A stretch of DNA of 61,380 nucleotides, taken from contig QKYT01000247.1 of assembly GCA_003550305.1 (NCBI GenBank), forward strand, positions 19,581 to 80,960. The letters run 5' to 3'. The notes below the pieces were generated by a model, which saw only the letters and a list, made by a program, of their open reading frames with translations, was not told where the DNA came from and did no database searches. Of the stretch, positions 9,113-23,022 are shown in pieces; within the stretch, counting starts at the first letter, position 1; each line of letters opens with the position of its first letter. Made by a program: the position numbers and the translations under genes. This DNA is from Glomus cerebriforme (lineage: Eukaryota; Glomeromycota; Glomeromycetes; Glomerales; Glomeraceae).

Positions 9113-12100
9113 TTACGTCAATTGCAAAGAAATTCCCCACATATTTAATGTGCTTTTGCTATAAGTTCCAACAATTCGAGCACCTCTAGTCACCGCCGTT
9201 TTAGCTGCATAGATATAAATATAATTAATCAAAATACATTCTAGTGTGATACAATTTTGATTAAAATGTAATATCTACCTGAGTGTCAAGAATTAAACGT
9301 TGTTGATTAAGAAAAGATTGAGGTCCTTGTCTTTGTAAGAACACATGATCACCTTGAATACGTGTGCCTATATTGAACCAAGCACTTGTAACCAAACTAA
9401 TTTCTTTTTGTAATTGCTCCTTTGCTTCTTTGTGAAGTTGCTGATAAAAAAATATTATTGAATAAGCGGAATGTAAAAGTGTATATTAAAACGAAACGTA
9501 ATATCAAACCAATTACCTCTAAGCGTTTAATTTCAGCAGCATGAGCTTCCCTTTCTGCTTCGAATGAATTTTGGGCATTTTTGTAATTTTCGATTATTTC
9601 GTGCTGGCCAGTAACCAAAGTCTTGAGTTGATCAAGCTTCCTTGACTTTTCATTAACCTGTCGGTGTAGTTGTATATTTTGGCTCCTGAGGTCGTCTTCG
9701 CTTTTACCTTCTAAACTCTGGAGGAGGGAAGACAATTCTCTAGAAATTTTTAGGATATGATATAATCAATATTAGAATACTTATATAGATTAAATAAAAT
9801 TACAATGTTAAACGTACTCATTACGAGACTTCAATTCCTCATTTTCAACCTCTAATGCTTTGATTCTAGCTTCGGAGTTGGCTATTATAAAAACAATAAA
9901 AATGAAATCATATTGACATTTATTAACAAAAATAAACAAATCCAGATCCCATCCAAAAATTCAGTCAATATAATAGTTTATGTTGGTTGATTATCATCAA
10001 AATTGCTTTGATTATTTTGTCAAAAAATAATTCACTATAATATATATTAAATAAATTAAGTGTTTCATGTATAATTCGCGACTTATCTGTACAATTATTG
10101 TATCTTTGGTTGCTGTTTCGAACCACAAATAAAAAAACGAAAAATGCGCCACTCAAATTTAATCCCACACGTACAATCAGGTTTGATTTCACCGATTTCC
10201 TTTTCAGCTTGTTCTAATTTCGCTTGGGCTTCTCTAAGTTGCTTCTTAGTTTCCAACAGTTCCTTTTGTTCTTTCCTGGGTTCATTTTTATTTATACTTA
10301 ATAAAGATAAAAACGCATCAATATAAAAATACAATCGAATTGTTAGAAAATTATAATTCATGGTAAACAACTAACCCATTAGATGAACTGCCTTTTTCAG
10401 CTTGTAATCGTTCAAGTTCGGATTCTAATATAAGTTTTTCTTTTTGAACTTTAACATAGTCCTACAAAAACGAATAAAATTGATATTAATAAAAAAACCC
10501 CACAAGAAATAATACATATCCATAGTAAATAATTGCAATAAATATAAGGTTTACCGTTTCGAATTTGGCCTTAATGCGATTAGCATCTTCAAGCTTGTGT
10601 TGTAATACTAGAAGTTGTGCGTCAGCATTTTCATCCGGATTCTTACCCTCACGTAAACTATTTAATTCACGTTCAAGTTCATTAATCTTCAATCTCAAAC
10701 TTGTCTTTGTGGTGCCTTTCAGAGCATCTGAAAGTTCACTGTCGTTTTCGATAGATTGATCAATTTCGTCTGCTTCAACCTTTTCATCATCATCCAATTT
10801 TAGAGGTTCTCCTATGTAATTAAAAACGAAAATTTATAAAATTAATTCATATACTTCTGACATAAAATTCCTAATAGGGAAAATAAAAAAATATATATAA
10901 GTTAATAAATTTACCTTCACCTAACTCTAATTCCCGTAATCTAACCTCCAATAAGTGTATAGTTTCTTGATCACGTAATTGTGCCATCTCATATGCTTCA
11001 ACTTTTGACCTCATGTGTTTATATTCGTACTCATATTTATTCTTTTGATTGACCAATTCGGTCTTTTCACTATGAAGTGCTTCAATTTGTTGTTTATAAT
11101 CTTCCATTAATTTTCTGAATTTAATTACTTTATTGTATTCCTCTTCAATTGTTTTATTACGGTCAATAAGATCACGATTTTCTTGTTCTGCAGTCTAGAT
11201 AGATGATTAATATTAAGAGTTTAAATATATATTAATCATTCTTAATAATTTAATTAATCTACCTTCAAAGCTCGCCGTACATCCGCATTTTCTTCTAATT
11301 TCTTTTTATATTTTTCAATAACATTCTCTGTTTTTTTGAGCTTGTCAGCAGCATGCCTGTACTCGTCAAGTTGGTCTTTTAATTTCGCAGCTTCATTTGC
11401 TTGTTCAGTAAGTGCTTCGACCTATTTATTTATTCAAATCAATATAATCTTCGAATTTATAAATAATAAAAATATAAAAAAACTGACTCTGCGAGTAAGA
11501 TCAGATATCTGAGACTCTCTTTCATTAAGCTTTTTCGTTGCCTCTTCACGTTGTTTATCATATCTTTTCCTGCAATACATATATAAAGAACAAAGATTAT
11601 AATAAATTGATTTAGAAATACATAAATAAATGAAAAATTTAAATAATACTTGCAGTTCATTTTGAAGTCTGTCAATTTCTGATCTCAAAACAAAGTCTGC
11701 TTTTCCAGTCTGTGTTGACTGATCTAAAGCAGCTTCCATATCTTTTAACTTTTGGTTCAAATCTTCTACTTCTCCCCGTAAGTCATCCTATTGATATTTC
11801 TTTTTTTTCAGAAAGTTTTATCTTTAAATTATTAATTGACAACTTGAAAATTTACGTACACGTTGATTAGTCAAATGTTCACGTTCGTCCAATGAAGCTT
11901 TATATGCCTTTTCTAGAGCTTCTTTATCAGCCTTGAGTCTTTCTTGGTCTATAGTGATTCGCTTTATTTCATCATCTCTGTATGAGTAATAAAAAATGAA
12001 AAAAAGCTGAATTATGTTTCTTGATAAACTTATATAAAAGAATTAATCAATATAAATAATTACATGTTAAATGTTGATTTCCTCGGTGGTGCTTCGATGA

Positions 12101-12824
12101 TAGGGTCACCCAATCGTTTCATAACCTACATAACATTATCGATCAATCAAAAAAGAATTATGTTTTGTAGACCTACTAAATTTGCAACATACCCCTTCAA
12201 TAGTCAACATCAAACCCTGTTGAGATTTTGGGCCTAAATTTTGAATTTTTTCAATATGCTTCGCTTTATCGACATAAGTTACAGCTAATGTTACGATTAA
12301 CGAGCATAGCTTCATTGTCTCGACTAAGTCGCTTTCTTTTGCAATAGAATGAAAATTTGGAACTTCGATATTTTTAATATCCGGGAGTCCAAGGTTTTCC
12401 TCATAATAACGTGTGAGGAGTAGGTGTAATTTTTTGAGCTTGTTTAATTTTATCACCCAATTATCTTCTTCGCTCCGAGAAAGCTGTTTAAACCATTTTG
12501 GATCACTGTTGATCATGTATAAACATAAATCTTTTAAGTTCTCTAATCATATATATTGTAAACTACTAAATATAACACTTACATGCTAACAACTATATCG
12601 ATCAATACGTTGCAATCAGAAAGGTCACTGAAAGAATTAACTGGACGCATAAGATTATTAAAAGTTTTTGCCTGGGCAAAGAAAAAAAAAGAGGTTTACG
12701 TGTTAATATTAGGTATAAACATCCTGAAGCTTATAGCTTTAAATTGTGACATCTAAGCATTAGTTTTCTAGAAAATAATTTATACCCAGTCCACGAATGC
12801 GGCAGCTATATCTTGTTCTTCCAT
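9113..12824 (-). CDS. HOK1: HOOK-family dynein adaptor protein
   Basis: Hook proteins link early endosomes to dynein (and kinesin-3) and activate dynein motility. The gene has about a dozen exons. The start ATG is at 12822-12824 (MEEQDIAAAFVDW), followed by an intron beginning GTATAAATT. The N-terminal Hook domain shows AKTFNNLMRPVNSFSDL, IDPKWF and DNWVIKLNKLKKLHLLL, then LTIEGVMKRLGDP. Long heptad-rich coiled coils fill the middle (for example the exons at 10486-10797 and 10871-11107). The tail ends ...RGARIVGTYSKS...ISLQLT with stop TAA at 9113-9115. Length and order agree with fungal HookA/Hok1. The exon joints that I checked keep frame. It is head-to-head with SEC31 across about 940 bp. 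Not every exon boundary was traced. Confidence 0.9.
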
Positions 12825-13764
12825 ATTTGATTATTTTATATTTCTCTTTGTTAAAAGACGAATAACATGGGACAAGCCGGGGAATAAGTTTGTTATATTT
12901 ACAACGAAGTGAACGTTCACTTCCCAGAAGCACGTTTCTTATGTTGATAATAAGTTTGGTTTTATTTTTTAAGAAAATTTTTCGAATAACTAAGTTACTA
13001 AATGAGTTTCGGCGAAAGTAGTTTTTGAGGTCGGTTATAGACTGAGAAATACAATTTTATACAAAAAAGATATCGCGAGGTAATTTTTTTTCTTTTCAAA
13101 TTTTCGATCACAAGAGTGGCTTACGTCAACTATGTTAAATTTTTGGTCATCCATTATCCATATCGTCCGTATCCTCCGATCGAAACATCACTATGATAAA
13201 TGATAATCACAAATTCTTATTCAGATTGTTTTAAAATTGTTTGATATAGACACGGAATAATGTAAATAATGAAAGTTTTCTTTAATGTATCAGTATTGCG
13301 AAAGCTTTAGACTGTTACTAACATTAGTCGATTCTCATAAGGAACTTTTGTTTTCTTTATTTTCAAAAGAGAATAATCGCGTTTATTAACTGTGATATCC
13401 AAGAATTCGCTCAAATTTTTATCGATAATATGCACGATGAAATTCTAAACATATTTGAAAAGGTTCTCTGAACGTATTTGGAATAATTGAAGTTAATACT
13501 ATGCTTACCTTTCAGGGAAAAGAAAGAATAAAAAATTTTGTTAACATTTGTGTACAACTAAAACAAATATGCCAGTGACGTGAATTGTTCTCATGCTGTA
13601 GTGTTTGACTGCGCCCGAAACTAGGATAAATTTGGTTGTACAAATTTTAATCTAAGATTGGGCGAATTCGTATTTGCCACGTATCATATGTAATTTTTTT
13701 TTTTTTTGATAAAATTTTAATTTTCTTTCACATTAATAATTTTCTCTAAATTACAACAACAGAA
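12825..13764. promoter_or_regulatory. Divergent promoter region between HOOK and SEC31
   Basis: This is the 940 bp between two divergently transcribed start codons. It holds only AT-rich sequence and a 14-T tract just upstream of SEC31. No defined TATA box or factor site can be asserted. Its role as a shared or paired promoter is inferred from position. Confidence 0.5.
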
Positions 13765-16700
13765 ATGAAGTTAAAAGAAATTCCACGCACAGCTACTTTT
13801 GCTTGGAGTCCTGGACAACATTTACCCATAATAGCCACAGGAACTGTAGCTGGAGCTCTTGACGCTTCTTTCTCTAACACCACTGAATTAGAACTATTTC
13901 ATTTAAATCTTAAATCTGATTCTGGTGCAGAGTTACAAAGTGCCGGAGTTGTCAATAGTAACGCGAGGTTTGTATCTTCAAGTAAAATTTAATACTAATT
14001 AATAATAGAATGCAAAAAAGTTCATATACAAACTCAATCGATAAATGAATCCAAAATCTAAAGGTTAAAATGTCATTATAATTTACGATACAGGTTCGAT
14101 CGCCTTGTATGGGGAATTGCAAATGATAAGACATACGGAATCGTTGCTGGTGGTTTGGAAAATGGTGAAATATGTTTATATGATCCAGCAATAGTTTTGG
14201 AGGGTGGAGAGTGAGTTGAATTTTTACAGAATTTAAATACTGTGTCGAATAAGTCATACGATTATGAATATATATTTATACATTTTTACAATATAAAGTT
14301 CCGAAAAAGCGCTGATTCTAAGAAATACGGTACATTCGGGAAATGTTCGTGGGTTACAGTTTAACCCATTTCAAATTAATTTATTAGCATCAGCAGCAAC
14401 TAATGCTGAGGTATTGTAATATTGACATTTTGGTTATAATATTATTTAATTAAATAAACATTTTTTAAGTAATTATATTAATTTTCACGTAGATATTTAT
14501 TTGGGATTTAACGAAACCAGATAAACCTTATACTCCAGGCACAAGGTCACCAAAACTTGAAAACATTACCCATTTAGCTTGGAATAATCAAGTGCAGCAT
14601 ATCTTGGCTACTTCTTCAAACACAGGATCCACTGTAATATGGGATTTAAGGAGTAAAAAGCATGTAATGGATTTATCATTTGTAGGTTCAACTGTATCTG
14701 GAGGTTATGGTATAGGAAACATGAACATGGCTTCTGGAATGGGTACAGGAGTTAGAAGAGGCACAACTGCTGTTGCTTGGAGTCCGGATAATGTATGTTA
14801 TCGTTTTTTTAATTAAAGTAATGTTAACATATGATGTTAATACTATTTAATACTCCAAAGGCTACACAAATTATAACCGCATCCGAAGATGATATTAATC
14901 CCGTGATTGTCATGTGGGATGTCCGTAATGCTCATGCTCCTGAAAAGGTAAATTTATAGCTTTGGTAATTATTATAAGATTTTTTTTTTTTTTATATTAT
15001 TTTTTTTAATTACATTTTATTTTTTAGGTTTTAACGGGTCATCAAAAGGGGATTTTGTCACTTTCTTGGTGTCAGAGAGATGCTGACTTGTTATTATCAT
15101 GTGGCAAAGATAACAGAGTTTTGTGTTGGAACCCCAGAACTGCCGAAATAATAGGAGAGGTATTTTGTTAGTTAATATTTCCATACTTGAGCATAATAAA
15201 ATAATTTTCAATTCATATAGCTTCCTGCAAGTTCGAATTGGGTTTTTGACGTTCAATGGTGTCCTAGTAACCCTGATTTATTTGCTTCCGCATCTTTTGA
15301 TGGCAAGGTATTAAAATTGATTTGATGAAATATTTTCAACTTTTAAATTATTTAAGAATTAATACATATTCTAATTTAAAAGATCAATGTACATTCCTTG
15401 CAATCCGGTCAAAATGAAAATGATCAAAAAAGTTCATTGGATAGCAGTGATCCGTTTGCTCAAATAGCATCAGCATATGAACCTTCTCTCACACTTAAAC
15501 AACCTCCCAAATGGCTTAAAAGGCCCGTTGGAGTAACCTTTGGATTTGGAGGCAAATTAGTGTCGTTTGATAATAAAAGACGTGTTGTTAAAGTTTCAAC
15601 AGTAATAACTGAACCTGAAATTGTTCAAAGATCAATTGAACTTGAATCTTTAGTTGAATCAAAAGCATTGGATAGCTTTTGTGAGCGTCGAGGTAAAAGT
15701 GCTTTAAGTGAATTTGAATCAGAAAATTGGAAAGTGCTTCACACAATGTTCAATGAGAACGAAAATGCAAGAGAACAATTAGTTAAACATCTTGGATTCT
15801 CAAAAGATGATATTGTGGCGCAAATATCAACTGCGACAAAAAATATGAGTATTAATGGTTCTGTTAATACTGGAAAAGCTCAAACTGAAACAAAGAAAGA
15901 ACAAGATATAGCAAAGCGAAAAAGTGTTGCAGAAGCAGTAGGTGTACCTCTGCCTACCAGTCCTATCGATGTTAAATTGGAGAAAGATCAGGACATAGTA
16001 GATAACTCCGCTGTAAAATCTGAAAATATAGATGAACTTTTTTCTGGTTCATCTACATCGGGTGGTCCTTCCGATGCTTCAGATTTCTTCAGTTCTGAAA
16101 TTATTCCTGATGCTTTTCCTGTTCATAGTGCTACTTCAACCTATATTGAGCAAACATCATCGTCACCTATTAGTAAGGGAAATTTTAAAATTTATCCTGC
16201 TCAAGAGTCAGATGTAGATAAACTTATTACAAGATCTATTGTTCTTGGTGATTTCGAATCCGCTGTGAACTTATGTTTAGAGACGGATAGATTATCAGAT
16301 GCTGTCCTTTTAGCTGGTTGTGGTGGCCCTGAACTTTTACAGAGAACTAGGAAAATATATTTTGAAAGAAGAGCTTCTAATATTCCTTACCTGCGTTTGC
16401 TTCAAAGCATTGTATCCGAAGATTTATCAGACATTGTATATAATGCAGATTTATCTGAATGGCAAGAAGTTGTTGTTGTTCTTTGTACCTTTGCTCGTTC
16501 TGAAGACTTTGGTGGATTGTGCAATGCTTTAGGCCAAAGACTTGAACAAGAATTTCGTAAATTGTATGGATCTGATAAATCAAAAGGAATGGAATATAGA
16601 AAAAATGCAGTATTGTGTTATCTTGCAGCAGGAGATCTTGAAAATGTTGTTAATACTTGGATTACTGAGCAGGAAGAAGAAGAACGTGCTGAACTAGAAC

Positions 16701-18724
16701 ATGCTAATCAAGGTGATGCGAAATCCTCTAGTTTTAGATATTCATTACATGCTAAGTCTCTTCAGAGTCTTATTGAAAAGGTTACTGTATTCTGCAAGGC
16801 TATTGACTATGTTGATCCTGCTTTGGCAGAACAAAATAATCAACAATTTAAATTAGCTAATTTGTACGATAAGTATGCTGAATATGCTGAGATTTTAGCT
16901 TCTCAAGGTCGATTGACTACTGCTCTCAAGTATTTGAATTTAACTCCATTGGAGTACAAGAAAACAGGTGCTAATGATATTGATCAGTTAGCCGTGATCA
17001 GAGAAAGATTATATCGTTCAGGTGTTGATGTTGGTGGTATTAAGGTACCTGCATTCCCATTCGAACATATTTATGTCGGGGCTGAAGGTGAAACAAATCC
17101 TTCCCTTGCTCCTATGGTAGGCAATATAGATGGAGCAACTTATCAACCACAGATTAATCCCAATCTTACACAAGCTTATAACAATCAACAAGCTGCACAA
17201 CCACCATATTATAATCAATATGCTTACAATCAACAACCTCTTGCTGTTAATGCTCCATATCAACCCATGCCTCCAATTCAGCAACAAATTCAACCTATAC
17301 TTCAACAACAATCCCCTTATAATCAATATACATATAATGCTCCGGTCCAGAACCAACCTTTTCCTTACCAGCAACCTGCTTTTCCTGCTTATAACCAAAC
17401 ACAGTATCCGGACAATGCAAATTTAATTCCACATCCACCAATTGCCAATACAAATCTTCAAAATGTAAATCCACCACAACATGCGGATGTTCCAGCTGCG
17501 TATAAAAAAATACCTAATTGGAATGATCCACCTGTTTTATCCTCCTCAGTAAAGAAGACTACTCAAGCACAGGTAAACAAGCCACAACCAATCACATCTC
17601 CTTTCCCTTCCTCAACAACTCCTGCGTTACAAGGAACCATAATGCCACCACCTGGAGTTCAAGGAATGATTCCTCCAAATCAAAACATACAGGGAACTAA
17701 TTTGCCACCGCCAGCAAATCGCGCAATAGCTGCCGCTGGGTATCAACCTAATTCCCCAATGTCTCCTCAAGCAGCAGCTAATTATTATCCTCCCCCACCA
17801 CCACCGCCAAAAATTGGAGCACCATCACAATCACATACGCAACAAATACAGGGTTCTCAATCATATTATGGACCTGGCCGTTCAGCTCCTACTCCTCCAC
17901 TTCAAGCTAATGTAGGTTATCAAGCTGGTGGATATGGAGTTGGGCAAAATGTTACATATGCTGGATCCAATTTAGTTTATCCTCCCCCACCACCTCAACC
18001 ACCCATTCAACAACAAGCTCCAACGCAAAATCAACAACTTCCGCCTGCCAGAACACCTACCCCAGTTAAAACACCTACACCTGTAAATAAACACCGTAAG
18101 TTTCTTTAATTATTTTGTAATATTTTATATAATAATTTATTAATTTATTTTAATGAATTTAGCTGTTGGAGATAGAACTCATATTCCGGCTGCACACAAA
18201 CAAATTTATGATGTACTCATTAAGGATTTACAAACAGCTAAACAACTTCATACTACCGTATGTTAATCCGTTAAAAATTATTAGTGAATATGTATGTGTT
18301 TATATTCATATTTCGTTGATTTTAATCATACTTTATAATAAATAAATATAGGGTCAAATTGGGAAACAACTGTCTGACACGGAAAAACGGCTTAATGCAC
18401 TTTTTGATGCATTGAATAATGAAGAAATCTCCAAGCCAATTATTGAGCTCTTATTAAAATTAGTTCAATGTAAGTATTTATATTAGTAAATAATTTAGCT
18501 TTATATATTTAACAAAATTTTACTTTTTAGCTATGGAAATACGCGATTATACTACTGCGAATAATACTCTAGTTATTCTGATAACTTCTTATTCGAGTGA
18601 GAATAAATGGTAATTAAAATTTTTTATTGAAAATTTTTTTTACCTTTGATTTTTACGAATTTTTACTTAATTTTATAGGTTAATTGGTATTAAGCAATTA
18701 ATTAATATTATAAAGCATCCCTAG
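13765..18724 (+). CDS. SEC31: COPII outer-coat subunit Sec31
   Basis: Sec31 pairs with Sec13 to form the cage of ER-derived COPII vesicles. There are about eleven exons. It starts [20 protein letters not shown], typical of the Sec31 N-terminus. WD repeats follow ([68 protein letters not shown]). The large exon 15390-18093 carries the alpha-solenoid ACE1 region (for example [21 protein letters not shown]) and a long Pro/Gln/Asn-rich linker with PPPPPP tracts. The last exons hold the conserved C-terminal helical domain ([40 protein letters not shown]). Stop TAG is at 18722-18724. Checked joints: 13967/14096 (ARF|DRLVW), INVHS entry near 15383, KH|PVGDR near 18163. Order and content are full length. 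Confidence 0.96.
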
Positions 18725-19349
18725 TTAATATAAAATTTGGTAGGTATTTTGTTTATAATATGTCTATTAAATGATTTTTAAATAGCTTAATTTAAATTAA
18801 TTTTAGGAATCGGATTTTGCATTTCAAGATTATATATAATAGTATTTATTCTCTTGATAGTATTAATTTGGTCTATTTTTTTTTTGTAATAATATTTAAT
18901 CTATTTATAAATAGTACAAAATTATTAAGTTTTTGTTGTTAATAAATTAATTATATGATAGAATTTTTGGTTTTTATTTAGCTTATTTTACTGAAAAATG
19001 TAGAAAAAAGGATATTAAAATAATATATACATAATAGACAAAATTTGTATACAAAATTCAAAAAAATACCAAAATTTATTTAATATATTGTCTACATTTA
19101 AAGGGAAAATTACGAGTTTAGAAAACCAAATAAACATACAACAAAAAATATATTATTTAAGAGGAGAAAAAACAAAAAAAAAAAANAAAAAAAAAAATAA
19201 AATAAAGAAATACAATAATAGGTTTATTTTTTTGCAATCTTAACTATATTTTTATGATCGAATTTGCTTTCTTTATTATCAAGAAAAACAAATAAATTAT
19301 ATATTGAAATTTGTGATAAGAAAAATAACGCAAATTGCCAAGTATATTT
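18725..19349. other. Convergent 3' region between SEC31 and ATG8
   Basis: AT-rich 3' flanks of two convergent genes. It includes an A-run with an undetermined base near 19186. Nothing else identifiable. Confidence 0.5.
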
Positions 19350-19976
19350 TTAAAATTCCTTGATTATATCTCCAAAGGTATTTTCTCCGGAGTATCTATT
19401 AGAACAAAAGGTAGTTAAGCAAATATGTATATTATAGTACTGCGGGATAATCATTTAATACTTAAATACTTACGTTATGTATAAAAATCCGTCATCGTCT
19501 TTATGCTCTTCATAAATGCTTGACATAAGAGCAGCTGTAGGAGGAAGAACTTCATCCACAAAAATAAAGATCGCTTTCTCGGGGCTCAATTTAATACGTT
19601 TACGAATAACGTATACAAACTGGCCTACAGTAAGATCAGCCGGAACAAGATACTTCTTTTTATCAATAGTAGCAATGTCGGATTTTTCTACTTTCTCACA
19701 AATAACCTATAGAAATAATAAAAAAGACAAGAAATTGCACAGTAAAAACACTAAACAGTAGATTCATATCAGATCGCATTAAGCAATTTTTTATTTACAT
19801 TAATTAAAAAAATACTTACCGGAATTCTGTCGGGATATTTTTGTCGAATTCTTTCTGCTTCGGCCTTACGTTTATCTATAAATATAAGAATTAATAACAC
19901 AAGTCCTTTCAAACGTTTAGGTTACTACGATAAAAAACATACCGAAAGGGTGTTCGTCCTTAAATTTTGACCTCAT
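19350..19976 (-). CDS. ATG8: Autophagy ubiquitin-like protein Atg8
   Basis: Atg8 is conjugated to phosphatidylethanolamine and drives autophagosome growth and cargo capture. There are four exons on the minus strand: ATG at 19974-19976 with [11 protein letters not shown], then [19 protein letters not shown], then [20 protein letters not shown] through [10 protein letters not shown], then TYSGENTFG followed by DIIKEF and TAA at 19350-19352. Introns break at CTTTCG|ATAAACG and TACATAAC|ATACTCC. The residue pattern is almost identical to fungal Atg8, including the two ubiquitin-like pockets. The Gly exposed by Atg4 cleavage is in TFG, followed by a six-residue tail. Total about 122 residues, the normal size. 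Confidence 0.97.
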
Positions 19977-20495
19977 ATTTGTTTGTTTTATAATATGAAA
20001 TTAACAGAAACAGAAAGGTACAAGACAACCAAAAATTAAAGATTTGTGTTAAAAAAGAAAAAGGTTGGGGGTTAAGGGGTATTTATAAAACTTTCAGATG
20101 AAACATCCGGAGTTGGTTGAACCAAATAGTTAACAACTGCGCCAGCATGATTTAAGTATACGTAATCTTTAATAAAGATCTGTATTTAAAAGTCCTATGA
20201 CTTTTACATGACTATGACTCATAATAAAAATAAAAGTTCCTGAACGGTTGAACAAAACAAATCACTCATCGAATCACAACCTCCGCAGCTCAATTGTATA
20301 CTGCGGAAATTTGAGGGGAAGTCAAGTATTTAACGCTAAGAACATCGGTAAATTTATAATTGCATATGAAGATTCACGAGATAAGAATCTTATTTGAACA
20401 AATATTCAGGCACACTTTATTCACTTTATTTATAAGAAAAATAAGAATAATAAAAATTAAATCCTCATCAAATGAAAAGAGGAGGAGGAATACAA
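19977..20495. other. Intergenic region, ATG8 promoter side and RTF2 3' side
   Basis: This holds the upstream region of ATG8 and the 3' flank of RTF2. No further gene is seen. A purine-rich tract and direct-repeat words occur but nothing specific can be claimed. Confidence 0.45.
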
Positions 20496-21706
20496 TTACG
20501 CAGCATATCTATTAAAGGTACCTCTAACTAAATAACTTTCAGTAACGCTGTCATCTTTTTTCTTTGAATAAATAGATCGGATAGCTTTTGATTGTTTAGT
20601 TTTAGAAGACGTATTAACCAAATGTTCTTGAACTTTTTGGTTAACAACCGCAGTAACACTATTACCACCAATTCCACAATTAACACTTGTACTACTATTA
20701 GTATTATTAGCAGTAACACCTACTTCTGATTTTATGGATGGTTTCTTTGATGGTGATTGTTTAGGGTCTTCATCACTATTATTTTCTCTCTTCCGTTTGT
20801 TATTAGGTGCATTAGATGATGATGACTCGGCTATTACTTCACCAGATTCTTGTTTTGCTACTTTGTTTTTCTTTTTTTCTTTCTTTTCTTTTGCTTTTGT
20901 TTTTTTCTCTTCTAAATCAGTTTTTAATTTTTCTTGTTCGACAGGACTTGGATTAATAGTAATAACATTTTCTTGATTAAAAGATTTTCCGCACTTTAAT
21001 TCAGCAGCAAAAAAAATTAGAATAATTGAATTTACGAAATAAAAAAAGATAACCAACATAACAAAAAAAAGAAAAAATTACCTGTATACAAGTAGAACTT
21101 GGAACTTCTTTTAAACCTTGTTCAGAAAATACACAACCGCAAGTATTCAAATAAACAAATTTTAATTTACCATTCATTTCTTTCATAGTAATAGGACAAA
21201 TAAATCTAGATACCATTCCTTGATCAAAGTGTGCGATACTAGCTCCATTTGTTTCTTTGAATGCTGGATTAGCTGCAAGTTTCAACGATTGAACATCCTA
21301 TATATTCAATATTACGGTTAGTATTCTATATTAATTCAATGTACAAGAGGTACAGAATAAAAAGGATTCTTTAAATACCTTCATGTTGGAGATATGAGAG
21401 CAGATAATATCTCCATCGCCATATGCATTCTTATTTAATAAATATTCTATAATGGCATCTTTGTTATATAATTTACCTAACGCACACGCAACAACAGGAT
21501 CTTGTAACGGTCTCTGAAAAAGTCACACAAATAATTAGACAAGATTACAAACAAAACAAAAAAAAAAATCATTTTCTTAGTACCTTAGATAGAGCACAGA
21601 AAAACCAAGTAGCAATTTTCATAGCATTTTGATCTGGTCTAACTTCTTTTTGTTTTTCTTTAACGAGTTCAATACGCTTAGGAATTGAGCCTCCATCATT
21701 ACCCAT
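20496..21706 (-). CDS. RTF2: Replication termination factor 2 (Rtf2) family protein
   Basis: Rtf2 proteins act at stalled replication forks (site-specific termination in fission yeast) and in proteasome-linked turnover. The start at 21704-21706 reads MGNDGGSIPKRIELVKEKQK, the family's hallmark N-terminus. Exons continue with RPLQDPVVACALGKLYNKDA, GDIICSHISNMK and SRFICPITMKEMNGKLKFVY, then CGCVFSEQGLKEVPSSTCIQ. This is the degenerate, RING/U-box-like C-x2-C fold. A Lys-rich basic linker (KTKAKEKKEKKKNKVAKQES) and a C-terminal RSIYSKKKDD follow. Stop is at 20496. The exon joint K|RPLQ near 21520/21587 fits GT..AG rules. Size is normal (about 300-330 residues). Not noticeably odd apart from a Ser/Asn-rich linker. 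Confidence 0.93.
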
Positions 21707-22180
21707 TGTTTGGTAATAATAATGATAATAATGATAATAATGAAAGGTTCACAGAATGAATAGGAATTAAAATATCAAATGTAAGAATGGTTTGGGACGC
21801 TAAAAAATCAAACTTTTTTTGACTGTTTTCAAGAGGGGCGGTACCTTTATAAATAATTTTTCCAAAGTAAATCATGTGATATCATGTGATTTCACAAGTT
21901 CATATTATAAACTTAAATATTATTTATACTTTTTTTTGTGATTTTATAACAACGTGAAAAAAAACTTAAAATATAAATTACATTATTTAATATCTTTATA
22001 TTAATTAGTTTCATTTAGATAAATTCCGTTACATCATAATATTGTGCACCTCCCAAATAGAAATATATATTCTCTAATTAAAAAGAATTATTAACCTTTT
22101 ATCTTGAAATTATTTATAAAAAAAAGGAATTTCCAAACCTAGATAAGTCGCTTCAGTAAAATAATATATAAGCTTAATTT
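21707..22180. other. Intergenic region upstream of RTF2
   Basis: Contains an (ATAATG)n-like microsatellite just upstream of the RTF2 start (about 21713-21742) and AT-rich sequence. A short direct repeat ATCATGTGAT lies near 21870-21890. Nothing else identifiable. Confidence 0.45.
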
Positions 22181-23022
22181 TTAACTTCGACCTCTACGCT
22201 TTCTTTTCCTACTATGTGATACAGATGATGATGAACTCCTAGAACTTCCTGATGATACACTTGACGATCCAGAAGATCCACTTGAAGAACTTGAATCGCT
22301 ATCACTTTCTGAACTTGAACTGTAACTTGATGATGTTGCAGAAGTATTACTGCTGGAGAATCCTGATGATGATGATGCTTCTGAATCTTCTGAAGACGAT
22401 GATCTTGATAAATAAAATTTGATGTTAATATTTTTCAATACTTTCTTTCTAATGAAAATTTGTAATTTGTCATACTCGTCCTTGCGAAGTCTTTTCTTTT
22501 TTGGTTCATCTTTTCCTTTTCCTTTCTCTTTCTCTTTCTCCTTCTCCCTTTCCTTTCCTAATATTAATGCTTTTTCTGCAAGCTCTTTCCTATTTCATAA
22601 ATAGATTAATTTTAAAACTGTAATAAATAAATGATAACTAATTATTAAAAGAACTTTATTATCTACTTTGATTTAAATTCATCTGGAAGTTCGATAGGTA
22701 TAGGTTTCAAAGGTTTTGTAAGTTGCTGCGTTCTAGTCGGCCGAGCTTTATATATTCGAGTGTTCTTACATTCGTACGTCTAAAAATTCAAAATGAAGAT
22801 AAATATAAATGATAATTAAGTTTATTTAATAAACAGAGAAAATAATTACCCAATGGCCAGTTTCTAGGCATTTTTGACACTTCGTATTAGCCGAAGACTT
22901 TGAATCCGTACTCGGATATCTAAAAAATTTTTTTTTTTTTTAAGAAAAAGTATTAACAAACCTTACTTTTGAATATCATAAATTAGATCTTACCTACGTA
23001 CGGTAAATCCAGATTTCTTCAT
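22181..23022 (-). CDS. Zinc-knuckle protein, ZCCHC10-like, with Ser-rich tail
   Basis: The start is at 23020-23022 (MKKSGFTVR). The second exon gives RYPSTDSKSSANTKCQKCLE, then TGHW, and the third begins TYECKNTR. Together they form one CCHC zinc knuckle (C-x2-C-x4-H-x4-C) that spans an intron. Exon joints are CGTAG|ATATCC and CATTGG|ACGTAC. A conserved segment (TRIYKARPTRTQQL) follows, then a Lys/Glu-rich helix (EKEKEKEKGKGKDEPKKKRL) and a C-terminal stretch dominated by Ser, Asp and Glu ending in RKRKRRGRS. This fits the eukaryotic ZCCHC10/zinc-knuckle family, probably nuclear and RNA-linked. The biochemical role is not established. The intron near 22395-22477 is inferred; reading through it would add a short basic segment. 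Confidence 0.8.

Noticed and set aside
16032..17477. Several open stretches of 60-126 codons on both strands inside SEC31
   Set aside because: They lie wholly within the SEC31 coding exon in other frames and have low-complexity, shadow-like composition.
22419..22604. Phe/Ser-rich plus-strand open frame
   Set aside because: It is the antisense of the Lys/Glu-rich segment of the zinc-knuckle gene.
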